A stretch of 64,000 nt of DNA from Streptococcus hyovaginalis DSM 12219 (lineage in GTDB: Bacteria; Bacillota; Bacilli; Lactobacillales; Streptococcaceae): contig NZ_ATVP01000006.1 of assembly GCF_000420785.1 (NCBI RefSeq), forward strand, positions 62,001-126,000. The letters are read 5' to 3'. The notes under the pieces were generated by a model. That model saw nothing but the letters and a program-made list of their open reading frames with translations. It was not told where the DNA came from and did no database searches. Numbering within the stretch: the stretch's first letter is position 1; each line of letters opens with the position of its first letter. Below, in pieces: positions 27,965-36,065 of this stretch. The position numbers were made by a program, and so were the translations under genes.

Positions 27965-29149
27965 TTAGGATTTTACCAAAGGAATCAAACGCACTCGGAC
28001 AATCTTATCGCTCGACTGAAATAACGCGACCAATTGATCAACCTTTTGACGATCTTCCTCATCCAAATCTAAGAGTGTATAAGCATAATCCCCTTTGGAA
28101 CGATTAAGGATATTTGCAATATTGATATCCAAATCGGAAACTGCTGTTGAAATACCCGCCACAATATTAGGGACGTTTTTATTGATCAATGTAATACGAT
28201 AGGGGGCTGTTTGCACTTGGTGCATATTAGGGAAATTAACCGAATTTGTGATCTCTCCCGTTTCAAGAAAGCGTCTTACCGTTTGACTAGCCATGATGGC
28301 ACAATTTAACTCTGCCTCTTCAGTAGAGCCTCCAACATGCGGAAAGACGGTAATACCTTCTTTATTCAAAAGCTCCTCTGTTCCGAAATCAGTCATGTAA
28401 TGTTTGACAACTCCGGTATCTAAGGCATCAAACAGTGCCTCATGATCCACTAGTTCCGCACGCGCAAAATTAATAATAACAGTTCCTTTTTTCATTTGTG
28501 CAAAGGCTTCGCGATCAAAAGTATGCTTGGTGTCTGGCGTCAATGGCACATGGATCGTAATAAAGTCAGATTGACTAAAAATGGCTTTGAGATCATCCAC
28601 ACGCTGGACATGGCTAGAAATATTCCAAGCAGTCTCAATAGAGACATAAGGATCATAACCTAGAACTTCCATCCCCAACCGACGAGCATCGTTAGCGATT
28701 CTCGCTCCAATAGCCCCTAAACCAATGACACCTAAGGTTTTTCCCGAAATTTCAGACCCAGCGAACTGTGCCTTACCAGCTTCGATTTGTTTAGGAACAT
28801 CATCACCACGCAAAGTATTGGCCCAACGATTAGCAGACAAGTAATCTCGTGCGGAAAGCAATAAAGACGTGATAACAGCTTCTTTCACAGCATTGGCATT
28901 AGCTCCTGGGGTATTAAACACCACAATCCCTGCCTCAGTTGCCTCATCAATAGGGATATTGTTGGTACCTGCACCAGCTCGAGCAATAGCTTTAACATTT
29001 TCTGGGAAAGCCACACCATGTAGATTTTGACTACGTAAGATATAGGCATCTGGATTATCTGATAGATCCCCGTCAATCTGAAAAGCATTTCCTAATTCTT
29101 TCAGACCAAGTTGATTAATATTATTAAACGTTTTTACACTAAATACCAC
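27965..29149 (-). CDS. serA: D-3-phosphoglycerate dehydrogenase
   Basis: SerA catalyses the first step of serine synthesis. The 394-residue protein has the NAD-binding GVIGLGAIGARIANDARRLG (about 150), catalytic Arg/Glu/His region (INFARAELVDHEAL and FPHVGGSTEEAE), and a C-terminal ACT domain (about 320-394) for serine feedback. It is the last gene of serC-GNAT-serA, 30 bases after the acetyltransferase gene. Confidence 0.94.
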   Translation of the reverse strand: MVFSVKTFNNINQLGLKELGNAFQIDGDLSDNPDAYILRSQNLHGVAFPENVKAIARAGAGTNNIPIDEATEAGIVVFNTPGANANAVKEAVITSLLLSARDYLSANRWANTLRGDDVPKQIEAGKAQFAGSEISGKTLGVIGLGAIGARIANDARRLGMEVLGYDPYVSIETAWNISSHVQRVDDLKAIFSQSDFITIHVPLTPDTKHTFDREAFAQMKKGTVIINFARAELVDHEALFDALDTGVVKHYMTDFGTEELLNKEGITVFPHVGGSTEEAELNCAIMASQTVRRFLETGEITNSVNFPNMHQVQTAPYRITLINKNVPNIVAGISTAVSDLDINIANILNRSKGDYAYTLLDLDEEDRQKVDQLVALFQSSDKIVRVRLIPLVKS

Positions 29150-29179
29150 TGAATTCTCCCTCTTTATCTTTTCTAACCA

Positions 29180-29728
29180 CTAGAAATCGTAACGTAATCC
29201 TTCGTCAACTTCTTGATAACTTGCTGCTTCAGCTTTAGTTTTTATTTTTTGGTAAGCCCAACGCTCGCCTTCGATTTGAACTTTACCACAGTAAACGTAG
29301 CCTAGTTTATCAAGGATATGCTGCATAATCAGATTCTTTGGATGCGTATCACAACGAAAATCTGGCCCCGGCAAACCTTCAATCAGACCTTGTAAAAAGG
29401 TTTGGGCAATTTTTTGACCGCTCATTTTTTGACTGACCGCAATGCGATGAAAAACAGTATACTTAGGGTTAGCATGCTTCCAGTGACCATCTGTAATAGC
29501 TTCGTAAGCTTCTTCTTGACCAGTAATAACAGCCGTATAGGCCACTATTTGATTGTTAACTAGGCCGACCCATGCCCGACCCAGTAAAATATCATCAAAG
29601 ATATCCTTTTCACTGGGGTACTCTCCCTGCCATTGATCACTTCCAGAAGCTTTCAAAAAGGCCCTAGCTTCCTCGATAATCTCCATAATGACAGTTACTT
29701 CATTGGGATGCGCCAATCGAATCTCCAT
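29180..29728 (-). CDS. GNAT family acetyltransferase
   Basis: A 182-residue GNAT-fold protein with the AcCoA-binding segment VSQKMSGQKIAQTFLQG (R/Q-x-x-G-x-G/A) at about 113-130, flanked by beta strands (YTAVITGQEE, YTVFHRIAV). It starts one base after the serC stop and precedes serA, so it belongs to the serine operon. The substrate is unknown; modification of a serine-pathway metabolite or protein is only a suggestion. Confidence 0.85.
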   Translation of the reverse strand: MEIRLAHPNEVTVIMEIIEEARAFLKASGSDQWQGEYPSEKDIFDDILLGRAWVGLVNNQIVAYTAVITGQEEAYEAITDGHWKHANPKYTVFHRIAVSQKMSGQKIAQTFLQGLIEGLPGPDFRCDTHPKNLIMQHILDKLGYVYCGKVQIEGERWAYQKIKTKAEAASYQEVDEGLRYDF

Positions 29729-30820
29729 TTACTGATGTTCCTCCTCAAAATCTTTCATAAAGGCCAGCAAAGCCTCTACACCTTCTATTGGGAAAGCATT
29801 ATAGAGACTGGCACGCATACCACCAACACTACGGTGTCCCTTAATGTTTTTAAAACCAGCTTCATCTGCAGCTTGGTTAAAGGCTTTATCCAAGTCAATA
29901 TTTGGTGTCACAAATGGAATATTAGCCACCGAACGGTCCGTAGCCTGCTTGACAGGACTGCTATAGAAATCCGATTGATCAATAAAATCATATAAAAGTC
30001 CCGATTTTTGACGGTTCACTTTCTCCATTTGCGCAACACCGCCAAGCTCTTTCACATGCTCAAATACCAACTTAGCCATATAAATACCGAAGGTCGGCGG
30101 GGTATTATATAATGAATGATTATCTGCTTGGATGCGATAATCTAGCATACTAGACAAGGCTGGTTCATTATTTAAAAGGTCCTCTCGAATAATCACAATG
30201 GTCACACCTGCAGGACCAATATTTTTTTGCGCACCAGCATAAATCATACCAAAGTCAGAAACATTATAATTAACCGCCAAGATATTAGACGACATATCGG
30301 CAACAATTGGAACACCTTTCGTGTCTGGTAAATCATAAAGGCTGGTACCCTCGATAGTATTGTTCGTTGTCACATGAACATATGCCGCCTCTGGATCAAT
30401 TCCATCTTCTGGGATAGCGGGGATATGGTCGAAATTACTGTCTTCAGATGAGGCTAATAATACCGGCTCAAAATCAATGGTTTGAGATAGTTTAACAGCT
30501 TCTGTGTAGGCTTTTTTCCCCCAAGAACCTGCAACAACATAATAAGCTTTTTTCCCTTTTGCTAAATTTAAAGGCAACATGGAAAACTGCGTTGAAGCTC
30601 CTCCTTGCAAAAAGAGCACTTTGTAATTATCTGGAATCTGCATCAATTCACGCAACAGAGCTTCAGCATCCTGAATGATGTCGTCAAATTCTTTGGAACG
30701 ATGGGACAACTCCATAACACTCATCCCTGAATGATTGTAATCCAAAAATTCAGCTTGAGCTTTTTCAAGCACCTTCTTGGGTAACACTGCAGGACCTGCA
30801 GAAAAATTATAGATTGTCAT
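29729..30820 (-). CDS. serC: Phosphoserine aminotransferase
   Basis: SerC converts 3-phosphohydroxypyruvate to phosphoserine using PLP. The 363-residue protein shows [19 protein letters not shown] at the start and [17 protein letters not shown]. The PLP lysine is in [18 protein letters not shown] (about 197). It is the first gene of the operon, with a promoter just upstream. A GGAGG-like ribosome site precedes ATG 30820. Confidence 0.96.
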   Translation of the reverse strand: MTIYNFSAGPAVLPKKVLEKAQAEFLDYNHSGMSVMELSHRSKEFDDIIQDAEALLRELMQIPDNYKVLFLQGGASTQFSMLPLNLAKGKKAYYVVAGSWGKKAYTEAVKLSQTIDFEPVLLASSEDSNFDHIPAIPEDGIDPEAAYVHVTTNNTIEGTSLYDLPDTKGVPIVADMSSNILAVNYNVSDFGMIYAGAQKNIGPAGVTIVIIREDLLNNEPALSSMLDYRIQADNHSLYNTPPTFGIYMAKLVFEHVKELGGVAQMEKVNRQKSGLLYDFIDQSDFYSSPVKQATDRSVANIPFVTPNIDLDKAFNQAADEAGFKNIKGHRSVGGMRASLYNAFPIEGVEALLAFMKDFEEEHQ

Positions 30821-30851
30821 AAAGACCCACCTCCAATGAAAATTACTTCAT

Positions 30852-30881
30852 TATACCATAAATAAATAGGAATTGTCAGAA
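30852..30881 (-). promoter_or_regulatory. Promoter of serC operon
   Basis: On the minus strand, CTGACA/TGACAA, 17-18 bases, then TATAAT, about 30 bases before the serC start. Confidence 0.6.
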
Positions 30882-31008
30882 TGTTTGAACAAATATTACT
30901 GTCTGTTTAAGGAAGACCTCTTCCTTCATAACGAAAAATCTTTAATAACAAAGCGAACACAAGATGTTATAATAGCATTATCAATCACATTGGAAGGATA
31001 GTTAACCT

Positions 31009-31056
31009 ATGATTATTAAAGAACTATTTTATACAATCCTTGTTGTTCCAAAATGA
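31009..31056 (+). pseudogene. 5' stub of a host gene at the prophage boundary
   Basis: A TATAAT box (30968-30973), a ribosome site GGAAGG (30992-30997) and ATG 31009 begin a protein MIIKELFYTILVVPK that stops after 15 codons. Well-formed expression signals in front of an aborted frame, directly at the prophage edge, suggest that integration cut a small host gene. The original gene cannot be identified from 15 residues. Confidence 0.5.
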
Positions 31057-31145
31057 AAAAAGTCCTTATTTTATCGCATTTTTTGTAAGGTTTGACACCT
31101 CCTATAACCTCAAAATATAAACTTTTGGGGCAGATTTGGGGCATA
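31040..31145. other. Probable prophage left boundary (attL region)
   Basis: Host-type sequence ends in the interrupted reading frame and phage genes begin at 31172. The segment holds the tandem motif TTTTGGGGCAGATTTGGGGC (31123-31142), that is, two TTGGGGCA repeats, of the kind seen beside phage integrase sites. The exact core cannot be fixed without the other end. No gene lies between 31057 and 31171. Confidence 0.5.
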
Positions 31146-31171
31146 AGCTACTACTAACAAAGTTCATGAAA

Positions 31172-31357
31172 TCAATAAGAAGAAATTTCTTTTACAACAT
31201 CATCCAATGCCTCGATACTTACTACTTCATGAGGTTGTACTTTTTCACCCTCCAATACAAAGTCAAATATCTTACCATTCTTTCTAACTACCTTAACCGT
31301 ATCACTAAACCAACCTTTAGCTTTACCCTCTAAAAAAATATATAACGTGTCATTCAT
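31172..31357 (-). CDS. prx: Paratox (Prx)-like competence inhibitor
   Basis: A 61-residue protein containing DTVKVVRKNGKIFDFVLEGE and a following EVVS segment. This matches paratox, where DTV-x-IVRKNG-x-IFDYVLP is the hallmark. Paratox binds and blocks ComR, preventing competence in lysogens, and lies at the toxin end of streptococcal prophages next to the attachment site, exactly as here. AAGGAGG precedes ATG 31357. Oddly, no superantigen or DNase gene is next to it; the neighbour is the lysin. Confidence 0.8.
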   Translation of the reverse strand: MNDTLYIFLEGKAKGWFSDTVKVVRKNGKIFDFVLEGEKVQPHEVVSIEALDDVVKEISSY

Positions 31358-31392
31358 TTTACTTGCCTCCTTACTTATCTATTCGAAAAAAG

Positions 31393-31425
31393 TACAAAAA
31401 ACCTAGATTTTTCTAGGTTTTTATT
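31393..31425. terminator. Terminator between lysin and paratox
   Basis: CCTAGA-AAAA-TCTAGG type hairpin with T-runs on both sides. On the minus strand it ends the phage late transcript after the lysin. Confidence 0.85.
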
Positions 31426-31427
31426 TT

Positions 31428-32873
31428 TTATACCGGTTTCTTAGAAATTGTATAGGTTACTCCATTGATGGAAATTTCAACTCCTTCAATGTTGACCTCA
31501 ATTTTGTCAGACTGACCGACATCCGTGACGGTCAGCTTGTCAAATTTATCAAGTGAGCCATTTTCTGCCTCGATTGATTTAAGACGACTAGACATACCAA
31601 CTAAGTAATTATCATAGCCACTTGCTGCATAATCATAGACTGCACCACCAACCTTAAACATGCCCTTGATGGCATCAACAAAAGTTTTTGCCCCACTAAC
31701 TTTATAAGAGCCATTAGCACGTAGCAAGTAAAACCAATCTGTAAGGAAATCATCAACACTTAAATAGTGCATATAATGACCACCCTCATTAGATGGGCGG
31801 GCTGTACCTTGGGTAACAGTAACACCACTTGGGCGCTCTCCTTTACCTGTCCAAGTCATACCACCCCAGTTATTGTCGGCTTTACCAACTGCTGATGTGC
31901 CCCAAAGCCCTTCAAAGTGTAATACAGTAATTGCATAGCTTGGTAAAATATTATGCTCCTTACATTTTGCTAGGATAACATCAAGTACAGATTTTTTCAA
32001 AATCGCCCCATTAAAAGATAAGTCTCCATCTTCTTTTGTCATTTTGGTGTCTGTCGCTTTATCAGTTGCCCCAGTTTCTTCTTTTTTAGGGGTCGTGATG
32101 GAATTTACCACATCACTTTTTGGCTTGTCTGTGGGCGTTTTAGGGGCGTTAGATGATGTTCCACCTTTTAGCATTTCAGTAACACGTTTTTGTACTGCAT
32201 CATAATTAGAGCCTAATGACTTTTTACGCTCATCACCGTTACCATGTTTGCCTGCAATTACCTCTTTAGCCAGCTGGTCAATCGTCTTTTTAGGTGTCGT
32301 AACCTTGCCATTGATGACTGCCATAACAGCCTCGTATTGATTGCCAAGAGCTGCTTTACGGTTATCTCCGTTTCCATATTTACCTGCCAGTGTTTCCTTG
32401 ACCAAGGTATCAAGGTTTTTGCCTGATGGGCTTGTTGTTGGCTGATTGGCTAAACGGTAAACATAACAATACATCCAACCACTAGCCGCAGCTGTCTGAT
32501 TGTAATTGTTTACAGTGATACCGTTTCGGGCATAGTTGCAATGAATAATGTTATCAGGGTCTACAAAGATACCAGTGTGACCACCAGCGCCGCTAGACTG
32601 TCCACGGCGACCCCAAATGAATACATCACCACGTTTAGCGTTCCAATCTTGATTTTCTGCAATAAGCTTATAACCATTCTTTATGAGCCAATCATGCTGA
32701 TATTCGGTGTCTACAGCCCATCCTGCTGTAATCGCTCCTGCGGACATCAAGGCATAATATACAGAGCTGGAGCAATCATACGACCCTGGACCGTTGCGAT
32801 AGTCCATTGAGTAGGTTACTTTGCCAGCTCTCGATGACATCCATGCGATGGCTGTTTCAATATTTATTGCCAT
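31428..32873 (-). CDS. Bifunctional endolysin, LambdaSa2 type
   Basis: A 481-residue phage lysin. The N-terminal Amidase_5/NlpC-type endopeptidase (about 1-145) has Cys in GSYDCSSSVYYAL and His in GAGGHTGIF. Two Cpl-7-like cell-wall-binding repeats follow (about 155-195 and 203-245; LAGKYGNGDNRKAALG and IAGKHGNGDERKKSLG). The C-terminal glucosaminidase domain (about 295-430) contains LHFEGLWGTSAVGKADNNWG. The architecture closely follows the LambdaSa2 prophage lysin of S. agalactiae. ATG 32873 has GAGGAGG upstream; a longer frame to 32933 does not. Confidence 0.93.
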   Translation of the reverse strand: MAINIETAIAWMSSRAGKVTYSMDYRNGPGSYDCSSSVYYALMSAGAITAGWAVDTEYQHDWLIKNGYKLIAENQDWNAKRGDVFIWGRRGQSSGAGGHTGIFVDPDNIIHCNYARNGITVNNYNQTAAASGWMYCYVYRLANQPTTSPSGKNLDTLVKETLAGKYGNGDNRKAALGNQYEAVMAVINGKVTTPKKTIDQLAKEVIAGKHGNGDERKKSLGSNYDAVQKRVTEMLKGGTSSNAPKTPTDKPKSDVVNSITTPKKEETGATDKATDTKMTKEDGDLSFNGAILKKSVLDVILAKCKEHNILPSYAITVLHFEGLWGTSAVGKADNNWGGMTWTGKGERPSGVTVTQGTARPSNEGGHYMHYLSVDDFLTDWFYLLRANGSYKVSGAKTFVDAIKGMFKVGGAVYDYAASGYDNYLVGMSSRLKSIEAENGSLDKFDKLTVTDVGQSDKIEVNIEGVEISINGVTYTISKKPV

Positions 32874-32991
32874 TATCTTCCTCCTCAAAAAATAATTTAA
32901 AAAAGGGGTCAAGCATGATGGCAATAAAAGCAAGTGGATATAACATCAAAGCTAACATTAGCAATAATACCACTTTTCCCATTGTTTTCAT
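32857..32991 (-). CDS. Small single-helix lysis-cassette protein
   Basis: A 44-residue protein from ATG 32991 (MKTMGKVVLLLMLALMLYPL) with one long hydrophobic segment and an acidic tail FFEEEDNGNKY. It lies between the Dp-1-type holin and the lysin and overlaps the lysin start by 17 bases. GGGAGG five bases before ATG 32991 fixes the start. It could be an antiholin or second holin; this is inferred from position and shape only. Confidence 0.6.
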   Translation of the reverse strand: MKTMGKVVLLLMLALMLYPLAFIAIMLDPFFKLFFEEEDNGNKY

Positions 32992-33004
32992 GCCTGCCTC
33001 CCTA

Positions 33005-33208
33005 CTATTCGTTTTCTGCTTGATAATTCTTGCTAGAAATACCAAGTACAGTACCTGCAAATGTTGAAAATAGAGCAATCGTTCCTGTAATAGCTGTTGT
33101 ATCAAATTCATACAACGCCCCTAAACCTGTAATAAGTGCGATAGCTGCTGGTACAACAACCGTAACTACTTTTTTTGCTACGTCATACTGTCCGTTTGTT
33201 AGGTTCAT
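33005..33208 (-). CDS. Phage holin, Dp-1 family
   Basis: A 67-residue protein with two hydrophobic segments (VVTVVVPAAIALITGLGALY and ITGTIALFSTFAGTVLGI) and a short charged tail. It closely resembles the holin of pneumococcal phage Dp-1. Holins form the membrane lesion that releases the lysin. It overlaps the preceding gene by four bases and precedes the lysin. Confidence 0.88.
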   Translation of the reverse strand: MNLTNGQYDVAKKVVTVVVPAAIALITGLGALYEFDTTAITGTIALFSTFAGTVLGISSKNYQAENE

Positions 33209-33639
33209 GTATTTTTCTCCTCTCTCAAAGGTAAATCTATAAATTCCTCTTTGTACATCATTTCAATCTCACCATTTCCATCTAGCATTTTATAAGAGTC
33301 AAAAAGTTTGGTTATCTCTCTCTTTTTCTCTAGAGTAGTTGAGCCAGCCATAATCTCTTTTGTCATGTCGTGGAAAAGACGGTATCGTGTAATATCTTTT
33401 GAGTTGGCTTTTACCTTAGCAACTTCAACGGCATTGTTTGATAAATCTGCCCTAATTTTGACGTTGTCATTTTTTAATATATCCAATGACTTAATAATTT
33501 CGCTGTGACCTCGCTTAACCTCAGTATCTCTACGGTTAATAAAAAAATTAGCTACAGTACTAATTAAAGTACCAAAAGTTCCACCAGATACTGTAATAAG
33601 AGCAACAAGTACAGCACTATCTTTTAACCAAGGTGGCAC
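33205..33639 (-). CDS. Phage membrane-anchored coiled-coil protein of lysis module
   Basis: A 144-residue protein with an N-terminal membrane segment (about 8-32, VLVALITVSGGTFGTLISTVANFF) followed by charged helical sequence likely to form a coiled coil. The probable start is GTG 33639 behind GAGGGGG. Proteins of this layout often precede holins in streptococcal phages and may act as a second holin or regulator. The family is not recognised with certainty. Confidence 0.6.
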   Translation of the reverse strand: MPPWLKDSAVLVALITVSGGTFGTLISTVANFFINRRDTEVKRGHSEIIKSLDILKNDNVKIRADLSNNAVEVAKVKANSKDITRYRLFHDMTKEIMAGSTTLEKKREITKLFDSYKMLDGNGEIEMMYKEEFIDLPLREEKNT

Positions 33640-33652
33640 GTATCATTCCCCC

Positions 33653-33919
33653 TCAGCTAACTTGTTCTGTTTCCTCTGCTTCAAGCTCAGCTAAAATCTC
33701 ATCTTCAATTTTATAACGCAACTCTCGCAGCTCTTGCTCATGCTTGCGCATGTCTCGTCGGTGTTTAGCATAAAGCTCTGGTTCGTGTAATGTTTCATAG
33801 ACTGTCGATACTGCATCATTATCTGTGTTGATTACCGTAGTTTTTACAAGCCTTTCCTGTTTGTCTTCGATGACGAAAAATTCTGCCGTTGTTTGGCGTG
33901 TCTTGTTGATTTTTAACAT
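33653..33919 (-). CDS. Small phage protein, unknown function
   Basis: An 88-residue protein, charged, with a helical C-terminal half (YAKHRRDMRKHEQELRELRY) and an acidic end. GGAGG precedes ATG 33919. It is the first gene after putative late promoter A and heads the lysis module, 13 bases upstream of the next gene. No family was recognised. Confidence 0.65.
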   Translation of the reverse strand: MLKINKTRQTTAEFFVIEDKQERLVKTTVINTDNDAVSTVYETLHEPELYAKHRRDMRKHEQELRELRYKIEDEILAELEAEETEQVS

Positions 33920-33948
33920 AATCTTTACCTCCTTTATGTTATATCTCT

Positions 33949-33980
33949 ATTATCTAGCAAATTAAATGGGGTTTTTTACG
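33949..33980 (-). promoter_or_regulatory. Putative late promoter A (lysis module)
   Basis: On the minus strand CGTAAAAAACCCC (complement of 33968-33980), 13 bases, then GATAAT (complement of 33949-33954). It is one of four similar elements at module starts in the prophage. The surrounding spacer (33920-34068) contains no gene. Confidence 0.55.
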
Positions 33981-34068
33981 TTTATACCATCAATAAAAGT
34001 TGCCCCCTATAACTAGTGCCATTTTGTGTTGATAGTACGTTAAGTCCCCCGCTACCTTGATAGCATTT

Positions 34069-36054
34069 TTAAATTGCCCATGAAATCTGACCTTCATATC
34101 TAAATCGCCACTGCGACTGATTTATCCACTCGACTCTTCCGTCAGCGTTGACTTGGATATGGATTAACCTATCAGGACTAAACGTCCAGCTTGTGATAGG
34201 AAACATCATATTTCCTGGTATTAATTCAGCTGATATAGTTCCCGGCGAAAATCTCTGAACCCCGTTAGTATCAAAGCTATATCTCAAATAAACTGTTTCC
34301 CCAAGCCTTTTATAACTAAAGCCATTGCCGATACCTACCCAACCTGTGTTAACAAGGTTTGGGTGGTCAGATCTAACTTGTTCTACCCAAGGGTTCCATA
34401 CACCATTAGTCATCACTCGTATGTATTGATTGCCGTTATATACGTTTTTAAATGTCTGTACAATGTATTTGTTATCGGCATTGTAACGCTCTACAATTAA
34501 GTAACCATTGGAATTAAAGGGTCTGTTTGGTCCGCTTAGTAGGTAGTAAAAGCCATTTTCAACAATAGTATCTGGATCAACAAAAATATTTCGACTAGTA
34601 CCATTATTATTTGTCAACCGATGGTGTTGTATCAGTTTACCTCCTGCAAAAATATCCCCAGCAACATCTAAAGAACCTGCCTTACCTTGCTCAACTACTT
34701 TACCAACCCCAACACGACCATCTTTGTCATAGCTCATTACCACACTTTCTGTTGCAACAGTCGCTGAAAACTCAATACTGGTAAATTTATCTGCCAACGT
34801 ACCAATAACCGTAAACGATTTGTTAGCTGGATAATTACCTGCCATATTAGCAGCTGAATTAGTTAGCGTATGTTGGGTTGTAAAAGTACCTGTGGCACTA
34901 CCGTTATCAGCGGTATAACTTGTGCTACCTAGAGAAGCAACCTTAAATGTCAAAGTCATCACATTTTTTTGACTACCAGATAGTGTGATAGGGGCTATTT
35001 TAGCGTTTCTGACAATCTGAACGATGTTTGGGGTCTCCCTTGTCCTAACCGCTGAAAAGCTCAAGATGGGGGAAAAATACTCAATCACATTGATAGTAAT
35101 ATCTCTAGTATCTGATTTCCTACCTCGACTATCAATGACACTGGCACGTATAGTAGCAGAACCATTAAAATTCATAATCCCCAGTGTGCCACCATTTGAG
35201 GTAGTAACCTGGTTTCTATTTACAATCTCAGCTTTATATCCCACTATAGAGGAACTATAAGAACCACTAGCACCATTAAAAGTAACTTGGACATTAGAAA
35301 TAATTTGTAAGAAATTATTACCTGTTAATAAATTTCCCGCAGCCCCATTGGTGTCTGTCAGAGTAACATTAGAAAATGTAGGTTTCATGCTTGACGGAAC
35401 ATCTGCTCTAAAACTAACCGATTGTGTACCAGTCTTGGTGCTACCACTGTAAGTATCAACATAGATTGTGCCAGTACCACTTGTACTATTAGGAATATCA
35501 TTTGCAAAATCGTTTGGAATTGTCCAAGTTGTAGCGGTGTCCACATTACTTGCTATTGTTCCAGATTTGCTCCCCCAAGTATAGCGTACAGTATGCTTAA
35601 AACTAGAGCTTTGACGATTAATATTTATGGTAACAGAACTACCAATAATTCCAGAGGCAACAGTAACAGAACTAGAGCGAGGAATTGTAGTAAGAGTAAA
35701 CGCATGACTTCCAATGGTAAGAGTTCCTGGAGACCAACCACCACTACCGCTAAATCTAGCAGACAGAGCAAAACTTTTTTTACCATCAGCATTGTGAGTA
35801 ATTGTGACAGTTTTGTCAATGAGCATGAGTGTGCTGTTGTTGCTTAAAACAGAAGGGCGACCTGTCCAATTTAAACGCTGCCCATTCAAATCAACATAAG
35901 CGGAACAGTTATAATCAGCGAAAGTATAACCACCATTCAGCAATGCTAGCCTTACTCTAACTTGACTACTATTTCCTCCAATATTTTGAGAGGTTTGGTC
36001 AATCCATAACCTAATACGGTAACCTCTATCATTGTTTGACCAAAATTCAGCCAT
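34069..36054 (-). CDS. Phage tail/baseplate protein, DUF859 type
   Basis: A 661-residue beta-rich protein at the end of the tail module. The N-terminus (MAEFWSNNDRGYRIRLWID, and NADGKKSFALSARF) and long Ser/Thr-rich immunoglobulin-like strands match the DUF859 siphovirus family found in streptococcal phages. The C-terminal part (about 470-661) resembles receptor-binding tail proteins (GWVGIGNGFSYKRLGETVYL). A host-recognition role is inferred. GGAGGG precedes ATG 36054. Confidence 0.78.
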   Translation of the reverse strand: MAEFWSNNDRGYRIRLWIDQTSQNIGGNSSQVRVRLALLNGGYTFADYNCSAYVDLNGQRLNWTGRPSVLSNNSTLMLIDKTVTITHNADGKKSFALSARFSGSGGWSPGTLTIGSHAFTLTTIPRSSSVTVASGIIGSSVTININRQSSSFKHTVRYTWGSKSGTIASNVDTATTWTIPNDFANDIPNSTSGTGTIYVDTYSGSTKTGTQSVSFRADVPSSMKPTFSNVTLTDTNGAAGNLLTGNNFLQIISNVQVTFNGASGSYSSSIVGYKAEIVNRNQVTTSNGGTLGIMNFNGSATIRASVIDSRGRKSDTRDITINVIEYFSPILSFSAVRTRETPNIVQIVRNAKIAPITLSGSQKNVMTLTFKVASLGSTSYTADNGSATGTFTTQHTLTNSAANMAGNYPANKSFTVIGTLADKFTSIEFSATVATESVVMSYDKDGRVGVGKVVEQGKAGSLDVAGDIFAGGKLIQHHRLTNNNGTSRNIFVDPDTIVENGFYYLLSGPNRPFNSNGYLIVERYNADNKYIVQTFKNVYNGNQYIRVMTNGVWNPWVEQVRSDHPNLVNTGWVGIGNGFSYKRLGETVYLRYSFDTNGVQRFSPGTISAELIPGNMMFPITSWTFSPDRLIHIQVNADGRVEWINQSQWRFRYEGQISWAI

Positions 36055-36065
36055 TATTTCCCTCC

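Noticed and set aside
31057..31171. Missing phage toxin gene near paratox
   Set aside because: I looked for superantigen or DNase sequence between the boundary and the lysin; the space is too short and shows none.
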